From: VGDP01 sp964530335
GTDB taxonomy: Bacteria > Pseudomonadota > Alphaproteobacteria > SP197
Direction: 5' to 3'
Assembly (NCBI GenBank): GCA_964530335.1
Contig: CAZGYG010000001.1
Span: 1 to 64,000, forward strand
DNA length: 64,000 nt
Part shown: positions 9,052-16,976 of the stretch, piece after piece
Numbering within the stretch: position 1 is the first letter of the stretch
Layout: each line of letters opens with the position of its first letter
The notes under the pieces: model-generated
Databases searched by the model: none
Seen by the model: only the letters and a program-made list of their open reading frames with translations
Told to the model about the DNA's origin: nothing
Program-made: the position numbers and the translations under genes

Positions 9052-10494
9052 GTGATCGAGACTCTGTCCGCCGACATGATGAACGCACTGCCCGAGGTGT
9101 GGCTTGCCGCGAGCGGCATGGCCCTGCTCATGACCGGCGTGTTCCTGGGCGACCGCGCGACCCGGCTGGTGCTGTGGCTGGCGCTGGGGGCGTTGGCGGT
9201 CGCGCTCGTTATCGTAGTGGACCGGGCCGAAGTTCAGGCCGTGGCCTTCGGTGGGCTGTTCGTGACCGACGGTTTCGCCGCCTTCATGAAGGCGCTGGTC
9301 CTGATCGGCGCCGCGGTGACGCTGGTCATGGGGCTCGGCTTCCTCAGGCGCGAGAAGCTCGAGCGGTTCGAGTATCCGGTCCTCATCGTGTTCGCGACGC
9401 TCGGCATGTTGATGATGGTCTCGGCCAACGACCTCATCAGCCTCTACGTCGGCCTCGAGCTCCAGAGCCTGGCGCTCTACGTCGTGGCCGCGTTCCAACG
9501 CGATTCGCTGCGTTCGACCGAGGCCGGGCTCAAGTACTTCGTTCTCGGCGCCCTGTCGTCGGGCCTGCTGCTGTACGGCGCCTCGATGGTCTACGGCTTC
9601 TCGGGCACGACCTCGTTCGGTGTCCTGGCCAGCGCCTTCGCCGATGCCCCGGACATCGGCGTCGTCGTCGGCCTGGTGTTCGTGATCGCCGGACTGGCCT
9701 TCAAGGTCTCGGCGGTGCCGTTCCACATGTGGACGCCTGACGTCTACGAAGGCGCGCCGACGCCGGTCACGGCATTCTTCGCCGCCGCGCCGAAGCTCGC
9801 GGCGATGGCGCTGTTGCTGCGCGTCCTGTTGCAGCCGTTCGGCGAGCTCGCGGCCCAGTGGCAGCAGATCGTCATTTTCCTGGCGATCGCGTCGATGGTG
9901 CTGGGCGCCGTCGCCGCGGTCGGCCAGACGAACATCAAGCGCCTGATGGCGTACAGCTCGATCGGCCACGTCGGCTACGCCCTAGTCGGGCTCGCGGCCG
10001 GCGGGCCGGACGGCGTGCGCGGCGTCGTGATCTATCTGGCCATCTACCTGGCGATGAACCTGGGCACCTTCGCCTGCATCCTGGCGATGCGCCGCCAGGA
10101 CAAGATGGTCGAGCAGATCGACGACCTGGCCGGGTTGTCGCGCACCAACCCCGCGCTCGCGCTCGCGCTCGCGGCGTTCATGTTCTCGATGGCCGGAATT
10201 CCGCCGCTGGCCGGGTTCTTCGGCAAGCTCTACGTCTTCCTGCCCGCGATCCAAGAGGGGCTCTACGCGCTCGCCGTGATCGGCGTGCTGTCGAGCGTCG
10301 TGGCCGCGTTCTATTACCTGCGCATCGTCAAGGTGATGTACTTCGACGAGCCGGCGGCGGCGTTCGACCGGCCCATGGGGCGCGAGCTCGCGGCCGTTGT
10401 GCTGGTCAGCGGCGTGCTCATCGTCTTCTTCTTCATGGCGCCGGAGCCGCTGTTGGCGGGCGCGCAGCAGGCGGCCGAGGCGTTGCTGCCGTGA
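9052..10494 (+). CDS. nuoN: NADH-quinone oxidoreductase subunit N
   Basis: Third antiporter-like subunit of complex I, 480 aa, the last gene of the nuo cluster. The core motif FHMWTPDVYEGAPTPVTAFF (from nt 9721) and the upstream membrane lysine and glutamate regions are typical. GTG start at 9052, 12 nt after nuoM. The stop codon overlaps the GTG of birA (GTGA), so translation probably runs on into the cofactor genes that follow. Confidence 0.96.
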   Translation: MIETLSADMMNALPEVWLAASGMALLMTGVFLGDRATRLVLWLALGALAVALVIVVDRAEVQAVAFGGLFVTDGFAAFMKALVLIGAAVTLVMGLGFLRREKLERFEYPVLIVFATLGMLMMVSANDLISLYVGLELQSLALYVVAAFQRDSLRSTEAGLKYFVLGALSSGLLLYGASMVYGFSGTTSFGVLASAFADAPDIGVVVGLVFVIAGLAFKVSAVPFHMWTPDVYEGAPTPVTAFFAAAPKLAAMALLLRVLLQPFGELAAQWQQIVIFLAIASMVLGAVAAVGQTNIKRLMAYSSIGHVGYALVGLAAGGPDGVRGVVIYLAIYLAMNLGTFACILAMRRQDKMVEQIDDLAGLSRTNPALALALAAFMFSMAGIPPLAGFFGKLYVFLPAIQEGLYALAVIGVLSSVVAAFYYLRIVKVMYFDEPAAAFDRPMGRELAAVVLVSGVLIVFFFMAPEPLLAGAQQAAEALLP

Positions 10495-11234
10495 CCGCGG
10501 CAGCGCCGCCGCGCGTCCGGCTGGCGAGTATCGGCTCGACCAACGACGAGGCGCGGCGATTGGCGGCGTCGGGTGCCGTTGACGGTACGGTCGTCGTCGC
10601 CGCGACCCAGACCGCCGGGCGCGGCCGGCGCGGCCGCCCGTGGTCGTCGCCGCGCGGCAATCTCTACCTTTCGGTCGTGCTGCGCACTGCTGTCGCGCCG
10701 GCCCGCGCCGGTCAGCTCGGGTTTGTCGCCGCAATCGCCGTCGCCGAGGCCTGCGCGGCCGTGCTGCCCGGCGAGTGTCAGGTGCGCGTGAAGTGGCCGA
10801 ACGACGTGCTGATCGACGGGCGTAAGGTCGCGGGCATCCTACTGGAGAGCGAAACCGCGGGCGCGGCGCTCGCGTGGGTCGTGGTCGGCATCGGCGCCAA
10901 CGTCGCCACGCATCCGGGCGACGGTGCCTGGCCGGCCACCAGTCTGGCCGCGTGCGGCGCATCGGTGTCGCTCGAAGCCTTCGAGGACCGCGTGGTGGAA
11001 CACCTGGACGCGTGGCGGCGGCGCTGGGAAGCGGCGGGGTTCGCGCCCGTGCGCGCCGCCTGGCTCGGACGCGCGGCCGGGCTCGGCGGGCCGATCCGCG
11101 TCAACCTTGAACGCGAGAGCTTCGAGGCACGCTTCGCGGCGATCGACGAATCCGGCGCCTTGGTCGCCGAGCTGGCCGGAGGCGCGCGCCGGCTCGTCGT
11201 CGCCGGCGAGGTCGTTCTGGGAAGCGGCGCGTGA
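10491..11234 (+). CDS. birA: biotin--[acetyl-CoA-carboxylase] ligase
   Basis: Attaches biotin to the carrier protein of acetyl-CoA carboxylase (and other biotin enzymes) via biotinyl-AMP. The 247-aa protein is a class I ligase: it starts directly with the catalytic domain and has no N-terminal helix-turn-helix, so it should not act as a repressor. Visible motifs are the biotinyl-AMP loop GRGRRGRPW (residues 43-51), KWPNDV (101-106) and the lysine of RKVAGILLE (K112). The GTG at 10491 overlaps the nuoN stop, and the gene ends overlapping coaX by 4 nt. The open frame extends far upstream inside nuoN, but that part is non-coding. Confidence 0.94.
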   Translation: MTAAAPPRVRLASIGSTNDEARRLAASGAVDGTVVVAATQTAGRGRRGRPWSSPRGNLYLSVVLRTAVAPARAGQLGFVAAIAVAEACAAVLPGECQVRVKWPNDVLIDGRKVAGILLESETAGAALAWVVVGIGANVATHPGDGAWPATSLAACGASVSLEAFEDRVVEHLDAWRRRWEAAGFAPVRAAWLGRAAGLGGPIRVNLERESFEARFAAIDESGALVAELAGGARRLVVAGEVVLGSGA

Positions 11235-12013
11235 CGGGACCGCGCCTGCTGGCGATTGACGCCGGCAACACGAACACCGTCTTTGCCGTGTTCGAGGGCG
11301 AGGCGCTTCGCGGTCATTGGCGCGTGGCAACGCGGACCGACCGGACGGCCGACGAATACGCCGCCATGCTGGCCCAGCTCATGGGGCTCGAGGGCCTCAA
11401 GCTCGAGCACATCGCCGACGTCATCATCTCGTCGGTCGTGCCCCAGGGGCTGTTCGCGTTGCAGCGGCTGGCCGACAAATATTTCCAGAAGGAACCGCTC
11501 ATCGTCGGCCGCAACGTCGAGCTCGGCATGCGCGTGCTCGTCGACCAGCCGTCGGAAGTCGGCGCGGATCGCCTGGTCAATGCCGTCGGCGGCCACGTCA
11601 CCCTCGGCGGCGCCATGATCATCGTCGACTTCGGCACGGCGACGACATTCGACGTGGTCGACGCGAACGGCGACCTGCACGGCGTCATCATCGCGCCCGG
11701 CGCCAACCTGGCGCTCGAGGCGCTGCATCGCGCCGCGGCGAGCCTGCCGCGCGTCGCGGTCGAGCGGCCGCCCGCCGTGATCGGCAAGTCGACCGTGCCG
11801 GCGATGCAGTCGGGCATCTACTGGGGCTACGTCGGGCTGGTCGAGGGGCTGGTCACGCGCATCCGCGCCGAGTTCGGCCAGCCCATGCGGGTGGTCGCGA
11901 CGGGCGGCCTGGCGCCGCTGTTCGAGGCGGCGACCGACGTGATCGAGATCGTCGACCGCGACCTGACGATCAAGGGCCTGCGCGAGCTTCACCGGCGCAA
12001 CCGGCCGGGCTGA
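11231..12013 (+). CDS. coaX: type III pantothenate kinase
   Basis: Phosphorylates pantothenate in the first step of coenzyme A synthesis; 260 aa of the CoaX (ASKHA fold) type rather than the CoaA type. The N-terminal phosphate loop AIDAGNTNTVFAVF (D10, N13), the GADRLVNAVGGH motif and the VDFGTATTFD segment are characteristic. GTG start at 11231, overlapping the birA stop. The birA-coaX-rnj order downstream of nuoN is common in Rhizobiales and Rhodospirillales. Confidence 0.95.
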   Translation: MTGPRLLAIDAGNTNTVFAVFEGEALRGHWRVATRTDRTADEYAAMLAQLMGLEGLKLEHIADVIISSVVPQGLFALQRLADKYFQKEPLIVGRNVELGMRVLVDQPSEVGADRLVNAVGGHVTLGGAMIIVDFGTATTFDVVDANGDLHGVIIAPGANLALEALHRAAASLPRVAVERPPAVIGKSTVPAMQSGIYWGYVGLVEGLVTRIRAEFGQPMRVVATGGLAPLFEAATDVIEIVDRDLTIKGLRELHRRNRPG

Positions 12014-12017
12014 ACGG

Positions 12018-13685
12018 ATGGCGGCCAGGAGAGACAAGGGCGAGCTCGATTTCCTGCCGCTCGGCGGCACGGGCGAGATCGGCATGAATGCCAATCTCTA
12101 CCGCTACGGCGGCAAGTGGTTGATGGTGGACCTGGGCATCACGTTCGCCAATGGTGAACTGCCCGGCATCGACATCGTCATGCCGGACCTCGGCTTCATC
12201 GAGGCGCACCGCGCGTCCCTGGTCGGCCTGATCCTGACCCACGCCCACGAGGATCACCTCGGGGCGGTGCCGTACCTGTGGCCGCGGCTGGGCTGTCCGG
12301 TCTACGCCACCCCGTTCGCCGCGGCGCTGCTCCGGCGCAAGATCGCGGACGATCCGATCGACGGCATCGAGGATCTGGAGATCACCGAAGTGCCGCTCGG
12401 CGCCACGTTCACCGTCGGACCGTTCGCCATCGAGCTGGTCACCATGACCCATTCGATCCCGGAACCGAACGCCGTGGTCATACGCACCCCGGCCGGCACG
12501 GTCGTGCACACCGGCGACTGGAAGATCGACCCCGAGCCGCTGGTCGGCGGCACGACCGATCAGGCGGCGCTCGAACGCCTGGGGAGCGAAGGCGTGCTCG
12601 CCATCGTTTGCGATTCGACCAACGCGCTGCGCGCCGGCACGTCCGGCTCGGAGGCGGAGGTGCGGGCGAGCCTGACCGAGCTGGTGCGCCCCGCCACCGG
12701 GCGCGTCGCCGTGACGACGTTCGCCAGCAACGTCGCGCGCATGTTGACCGCGCACCACGTAGCGCAGCAGACGCGGCGGTCGCCGGTGATGGTCGGCCGC
12801 TCGCTGTGGCGCATCTTCGAGGCGGCGCGGGAAACCGGATACATCCCGCCGGGGGTGCGGTTTCTCTCCGACAAGGAGGCGGTCGAGCTCGCGCCCGACA
12901 AGGTGCTCTACCTGTGCACCGGCTGCCAGGGCGAGCCCAACGCCCAGATGAGCCGCATCGCCAGCGGCGCCCATCCCTACGTGGCGCTCGGGGCCGGCGA
13001 CCTGGCCATCTTCTCGTCGAAGATCATCCCGGGCAACGAGCGGCCGATCTACGCCCTGATCAACCGGCTCGTCGGGCGCGACGTCGAGGTGATCACCGAG
13101 CACGATCGGTTCGTGCACGTCTCGGGGCACCCTTCGCGCGACGAACTCACCCGCATGTACCAGTGGTTGCGGCCGCGCGTGGCCGTGCCGGTCCACGGCG
13201 AGGCCCGGCACCTGCGCGCCCACGGGGCGCTGGCGCGCGCGCTCCAGGTGCCCGAGGTCATCGTCACCGAGAACGGCGCGGTGGTGCGCTTGGCGCCCGG
13301 CCCGGCGCGGGTCGTGGACCGGGTGCCGTCCGGTCGCCTGGCCTGGGACGGCACGACCACGGTGCCGATCAAGGGCGCCGTGCTGCGCGACCGCAAGAAA
13401 CTGATGCGCGAAGGCGCCGCGTTCGTCGCCATCGTCGTGGACGACCGGGGCGAGGTGATCGCCGATCCCATGGTCTCGGCATTCGGCGTGTTCGAGGACG
13501 GCGAGGCCGACCTCCGGTTGGCCGAGGCGTCCGACGACGTGCGCGCGGCGGTCGAGCGCCTGGGCGCCAGGGACCGCCGCGACGACAACGCGGTGCGCGA
13601 GGCGGCGCGGCAGGCGGTGCGGCGCAACCTGCGCGCGGCGCGCAACAAGCGCCCGATCGTCGAGGTCAGCGTGACCCGGGTCTGA
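12018..13685 (+). CDS. rnj: ribonuclease J
   Basis: Metallo-beta-lactamase/beta-CASP ribonuclease with 5'-3' exonuclease and endonuclease activity in RNA decay and maturation; 555 aa. The zinc motif HAHEDH (H75-x-H77-x-D79-H80) and the GGTGEIGMN segment (16-24) are intact, with HTGDWKIDPEPL and the beta-CASP histidine region downstream. The ATG at 12018 is 4 nt after coaX. Its last 20 nt overlap tail-to-tail with the GDCCVxC gene on the other strand, which marks the edge of the mercury module. Confidence 0.95.
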   Translation: MAARRDKGELDFLPLGGTGEIGMNANLYRYGGKWLMVDLGITFANGELPGIDIVMPDLGFIEAHRASLVGLILTHAHEDHLGAVPYLWPRLGCPVYATPFAAALLRRKIADDPIDGIEDLEITEVPLGATFTVGPFAIELVTMTHSIPEPNAVVIRTPAGTVVHTGDWKIDPEPLVGGTTDQAALERLGSEGVLAIVCDSTNALRAGTSGSEAEVRASLTELVRPATGRVAVTTFASNVARMLTAHHVAQQTRRSPVMVGRSLWRIFEAARETGYIPPGVRFLSDKEAVELAPDKVLYLCTGCQGEPNAQMSRIASGAHPYVALGAGDLAIFSSKIIPGNERPIYALINRLVGRDVEVITEHDRFVHVSGHPSRDELTRMYQWLRPRVAVPVHGEARHLRAHGALARALQVPEVIVTENGAVVRLAPGPARVVDRVPSGRLAWDGTTTVPIKGAVLRDRKKLMREGAAFVAIVVDDRGEVIADPMVSAFGVFEDGEADLRLAEASDDVRAAVERLGARDRRDDNAVREAARQAVRRNLRAARNKRPIVEVSVTRV

Positions 13686-13902
13686 CCGCGTCGCCGCACC
13701 CTCGGCTCGCTTGCACGGGCGGGCAGGGCACATCGCCGTAGCTACAAAACACGCAGCAGTCCCCCCGGCGCGGCATGAGACGACCGCCGCAACTTGGACA
13801 ATCATAGAAATAGAGGCAGGCGTCCTCGGGCATGGCCTCCCGATTGGACCGGCCGCAGAACGGGCAGGTGAGGGTCCCAACGAGGATCGACGAGCGAGTC
13901 AT
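13666..13902 (-). CDS. GDCCVxC-domain cysteine-rich small protein
   Basis: A 78-aa cytoplasmic-looking protein with ten cysteines: C13/C16 (CPFC), C29, C35/C38 (CPSC), C49/C50/C53 (GDCCVFC), C60 and C69. The GDCCVFCSYGDVPCPP core matches a small family seen next to mercury transport genes and annotated as GDCCVxC (seleno)proteins; here all positions are Cys and no in-frame TGA is present. Function is not established; metal binding or thiol redox chemistry is inferred. Its ATG overlaps the merP stop (ATGA), so it is probably the third gene of a merT-merP operon. It converges with rnj and overlaps it by 20 nt. Confidence 0.85.
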   Translation of the reverse strand: MTRSSILVGTLTCPFCGRSNREAMPEDACLYFYDCPSCGGRLMPRRGDCCVFCSYGDVPCPPVQASRGCGDAVRPGSR

Positions 13903-14204
13903 GGTTGCGCCTCGCGGGAGGGATAGCCTGCGCCGGCGGTCGCCGCGGTCAGATCGTCGATACCGGCGACGGCATCGTCGAAGCTGACGGTCGCGGTCTT
14001 GGCTTCGAAACTGACCGCGACATCGGTCACGCCGGGCACGGCCGCCAGCGTTTCCTTCACGATGAAGGGGCAGGAGGCGCAGTACATATTGTCCACGCTG
14101 AGGGTTACGGTCCTCGGCGCGGCCAAGCCGGAATTTGGAAACCCAGCGGCCAGCGCGACGAACAGCGTCACGGCCGAGGCCGCGGCTAAGGCGTGAGCAA
14201 GCAT
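13899..14204 (-). CDS. merP: periplasmic mercury-binding protein MerP
   Basis: Periplasmic Hg(II) scavenger that hands the ion to MerT. The 101-aa precursor has a signal peptide (hydrophobic core about residues 8-21, likely cleaved near LAA-PR at 29-30) followed by one heavy-metal-associated domain. The metal site NMYCASCP has C42 and C45, as in known MerP proteins. The ATG at 14204 is 5 nt after the merT stop, and the gene overlaps the GDCCVxC start by 4 nt. It would be exported via Sec. No merA follows it. Confidence 0.93.
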   Translation of the reverse strand: MLAHALAAASAVTLFVALAAGFPNSGLAAPRTVTLSVDNMYCASCPFIVKETLAAVPGVTDVAVSFEAKTATVSFDDAVAGIDDLTAATAGAGYPSREAQP

Positions 14205-14209
14205 GGCTT

Positions 14210-14617
14210 TCAGGCTCCCAGGAGAAACGGTGAAATGAGGGTGAAGGCGATGGAGACCACGGCCAGACCCATCCCGAGCCACAGGGCGCCGCGCACCAGC
14301 CGCCGAGGCTTGCCGGTAGCGCATGTCGAACCCGTCTCGCAGCCCCGCTGGGGCCGATACGCCAGGGCCAGTCCGAGGCCGAGGCTGCCGACCGTTCCGG
14401 CCGCGATCCACGTCTTGTACGCGCCGAGCCCCGTAAGGGTCGCGATCCACGGTCCGCTCACGCCGAGCAGGAACAGCGCGAGCGGCGCGATGCAGCACGC
14501 GACCATCGCCACGGCACCGGCGAAACCGGCGGCCGCCGATAGTCCGGCCCCGCGCCCGCCGCGCTCCGTGGCGCCGTGGAGGGGTTGGTCCACCCGCGCC
14601 GAACTCGTCCGAAACAT
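14210..14617 (-). CDS. merT: mercuric ion transport protein MerT
   Basis: Inner-membrane Hg(II) importer, 135 aa with three hydrophobic segments (about 27-50, 66-87 and 109-133). It has the vicinal pair C41-C42 in the first segment (MVACCIAPLALF) and a second pair C93/C99 in the cytoplasmic loop (RGCETGSTC), the positions expected for ion relay. The ATG at 14617 is preferred over longer in-frame openings because those would cross the mer operator. It is transcribed divergently from merR and is the first gene of merT-merP-GDCCVxC. Confidence 0.92.
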   Translation of the reverse strand: MFRTSSARVDQPLHGATERGGRGAGLSAAAGFAGAVAMVACCIAPLALFLLGVSGPWIATLTGLGAYKTWIAAGTVGSLGLGLALAYRPQRGCETGSTCATGKPRRLVRGALWLGMGLAVVSIAFTLISPFLLGA

Positions 14618-14660
14618 CGTCACCCGCCGTCCTCGCTGTCGATTCGAACTCGGATGGCAT

Positions 14661-14691
14661 ATCGTGGGACCTGTACCCGCTACAGGTGCAA
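14661..14691 (-). promoter_or_regulatory. mer operator-promoter (MerR-type dyad)
   Basis: Between divergent merR and merT lies a perfect 7-bp inverted repeat with a 5-bp centre, ACCTGTA-CCCGC-TACAGGT (14669-14687). Read towards merT, a -35-like TTGCAC (14691-14686) is followed by exactly 19 bp and then CACGAT (14666-14661) as a weak -10. A dyad inside an over-long 19-bp spacer is the hallmark of MerR-family activated promoters. The dyad is seen directly; the -10 assignment is tentative. Confidence 0.8.
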
Positions 14692-14719
14692 GCGCGATCT
14701 TCACGCGGGAGCGATCACA

Positions 14720-15154
14720 ATGGCGCGATTGCCGAGTTACACCCGTGGCGGACTGGCGAAGTCCACGGGCTGTCATCCGGAAACGATCCGGTACTACGAA
14801 CGAGAGGGACTGCTACCCGTGCCGGCGCGCACGTCCGGCGGCCATCGCATCTACGACGACGGCACAGTCCGACAGCTTGCGTTCGTCCTGCGCTGTCGCG
14901 ATCTGGGGTTCGAGCTCGCCGACGTGCGGGACTTGCTTCGCCTCATGGAACGCGGTTCCCTGACCTGCGGAGAGGTTCGCGCGCTGGCAACCCGTCACCT
15001 GGAGAAAGTTCGCGCCAAGCTGGAACGGCTCGGGCGCATGGAGCAGACGCTGGCGACCGCGGTCGCCCGCTGCCGAGGCGGGCGCGTGCCCGACTGTCCG
15101 ATCGTCGACGCCCTGGCCAACGAGACCCAGGGCGCGTCGCGCGCGACCCCGTGA
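14720..15154 (+). CDS. merR: mercury-responsive MerR-family regulator
   Basis: Transcription regulator of the divergent mer genes; 144 aa, the normal MerR size. The N-terminal winged helix-turn-helix (ETIRYYEREGLL, 21-32) and the dimerisation helix are clear. Three cysteines match the Hg(II) site of MerR: C83 (SLTCGEV), C118 and C126 (ARCRGGRVPDCP); the loop between the last two is one residue shorter than in Tn501-type MerR. The ATG at 14720 has GGGAG 8 nt upstream. A lead or other thiophilic-metal sensor is a less likely alternative given the adjacent merT and merP. Confidence 0.9.
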   Translation: MARLPSYTRGGLAKSTGCHPETIRYYEREGLLPVPARTSGGHRIYDDGTVRQLAFVLRCRDLGFELADVRDLLRLMERGSLTCGEVRALATRHLEKVRAKLERLGRMEQTLATAVARCRGGRVPDCPIVDALANETQGASRATP

Positions 15155-15185
15155 CGCTCCGAGCGCGGGAGCTCAGGGCCGTCCG

Positions 15186-15590
<405 letters not shown>

Positions 15591-15594
15591 GCCC

Positions 15595-15849
15595 GTGGGC
15601 GCGTTCGGCACGTTCGTCGTCTACGTCATCATCTGGTGGTGTGTGTTCTTCATGGTGCTGCCGCTCGGCATCAAGCCGGTTGACGCGCCGCCGCCCGAGC
15701 ACTTCGCCGGCGCGCCAGACCGCCCGCGCCTGTGGACCAAGGCGGGGGCGACGACGCTCATCGCCGGCCTGCTGACCACCCTGGTCTGGTTCGCCATCGC
15801 CGAGGACTGGCTCGAGCTCGACGCCCTGATCGAGAGCGGCGTACCGTGA
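15595..15849 (+). CDS. DUF1467 family membrane protein
   Basis: Small 84-aa protein with two hydrophobic segments (about 5-24 and 52-68) and a short loop carrying PPPEHFAGAPDRP, which matches the alphaproteobacterial DUF1467 family of unknown function. GTG start at 15595, 4 nt after the epimerase; its stop overlaps the GTG of the glycosylase gene (GTGA). Its usual neighbour on the other side in related genomes is proS, which is absent here. Confidence 0.85.
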   Translation: MGAFGTFVVYVIIWWCVFFMVLPLGIKPVDAPPPEHFAGAPDRPRLWTKAGATTLIAGLLTTLVWFAIAEDWLELDALIESGVP

Positions 15850-16385
15850 CCAGCTACTGCGACGTAGCCATGGGTCATCCGTTGCACGGGCCGTATCACG
15901 ACCGCGAGTATGGCTTTCCGCTCGCGGACGACGACCTGCTGTTCGAGCGGCTGGTGCTGGAAATCAACCAGGCCGGGCTGTCGTGGCGGACCATTCTCCA
16001 GAAGCGGCAGGGATTCCGCGGCGCCTACGCCGGATTTCGCGTCGCCGAGGTCGCCCGGTTCGGCGCGGGCGACAAGGCCAGGCTTCTTGCCGACGCCGGC
16101 ATCATCCGCAACCGCCTGAAGGTCGAAGCGGCGATCGCCAACGCCCGGCGCATCCAGGAGCTCCAGGCGGAGTTCGGGTCCTTCAAGGCCTGGCTCGACG
16201 GGCACCATCCCCGTCCGCTCGAGGCCTGGACCAAGCTGTTTCGCGCGACGTTCCGCTTCACCGGCGGCGAAATCGTCAACGAATTCCTGGTTTCGACCGG
16301 CTATCTTCCAGGTGCGCACGAGCGGTCGTGCCCTATGTTCGACCGTATCGTGGCGCTGGGTCCGCCGTGGCTCGCGGCGCGCTAA
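15846..16385 (+). CDS. tag: DNA-3-methyladenine glycosylase I
   Basis: Base-excision repair enzyme that removes 3-methyladenine from alkylated DNA; 179 aa. The structural zinc ligands typical of Tag are all present: C5, H18 and the pair H158-x3-C162 (AHERSC). The active-site region EINQAGLSW contains E39 and W47. The GTG at 15846 overlaps the DUF1467 stop; an in-frame ATG lies eight codons further on, but starting there would lose C5. The gene sits in the place where related genomes have proS. Confidence 0.9.
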   Translation: MTSYCDVAMGHPLHGPYHDREYGFPLADDDLLFERLVLEINQAGLSWRTILQKRQGFRGAYAGFRVAEVARFGAGDKARLLADAGIIRNRLKVEAAIANARRIQELQAEFGSFKAWLDGHHPRPLEAWTKLFRATFRFTGGEIVNEFLVSTGYLPGAHERSCPMFDRIVALGPPWLAAR

Positions 16386-16418
16386 CCGGACGCTAACGCT
16401 TCCAGCCGAGCCTGCGGC

Positions 16419-16844
16419 ATGCGCCTCGCGATCATCTTGTTGCTCTGGCTATTGCTCTGGGCGGCGCCCGCGGCGGCGGACGAATTGATCTTCGTCATGC
16501 CTGACCGCTGCGCGCCGCTGGCGGCCTACGTGCCGGCGGACGATGTCGCGTTCCAGCCGGGCGTCGATGTCTATGGCCGCGCCGTGGTTCCGGCAGATCT
16601 GGATTACGGCACACCGCCCATGATCGCCGCGGAGGACGTCGAGGTCGATATCGAGGTGCCTATCGCCCGGGCCGACCGGGACCGGGACTGGCCGCCGGAT
16701 CACGACTTCGACCATTGGCTGCGGGATTCCGAATTCGACGCCACCGCCGAGATTGGCACCGTGACGCTCGGCGAGGGCGGCTCGGTCGAATTCGACGGCG
16801 TCACGATCGGGCCGGGCGCGGTGCTGCCGCCGGGTTGCGAGTAG
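16419..16844 (+). CDS. hypothetical exported acidic protein
   Basis: Not recognised. The 141-aa protein begins with a clear signal peptide (hydrophobic residues 3-16, likely cleavage after AAA at about 21) and continues as a small acidic periplasmic domain rich in Asp and Glu. It has two cysteines in the mature part: C32 in PDRCAPL, and C140 next to the C-terminus (PPGCE), which could form one disulfide. Repeated Val/Asp-rich strands (for example AEDVEVDIEVPI) suggest a beta structure. ATG start at 16419; no conserved partner is obvious beyond tag upstream and lolC downstream. Confidence 0.75.
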   Translation: MRLAIILLLWLLLWAAPAAADELIFVMPDRCAPLAAYVPADDVAFQPGVDVYGRAVVPADLDYGTPPMIAAEDVEVDIEVPIARADRDRDWPPDHDFDHWLRDSEFDATAEIGTVTLGEGGSVEFDGVTIGPGAVLPPGCE

Positions 16845-16899
16845 CGCATCGTCGCCCCCTGGGCTAAGGTGCGGCGACCGCCGGAGCCGCGACGAGTGC

Positions 16900-16970
16900 C
16901 GAAGTTGCAATCGAAGAAAATCTAGTAACTATCTGCAAATGTGTAATTGTTTGTCACCTTACTTACGCGC
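16900..16970 (+). promoter_or_regulatory. AT-rich probable promoter region of lolC
   Basis: The 132-nt gap before lolC contains a strikingly A+T-rich stretch (about 16909-16962) in an otherwise very G+C-rich window. A TTGCAA (16905-16910) could serve as a -35, with poor -10 candidates around TAGTAACTAT. This is composition evidence only; the exact elements cannot be fixed by reading. Confidence 0.3.
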
Positions 16971-16976
16971 GGCACG

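Noticed and set aside
13666..13902. Selenocysteine in the GDCCVxC protein
   Set aside because: There is no in-frame TGA before the terminal stop and all expected positions are Cys; no SECIS-like need arises.
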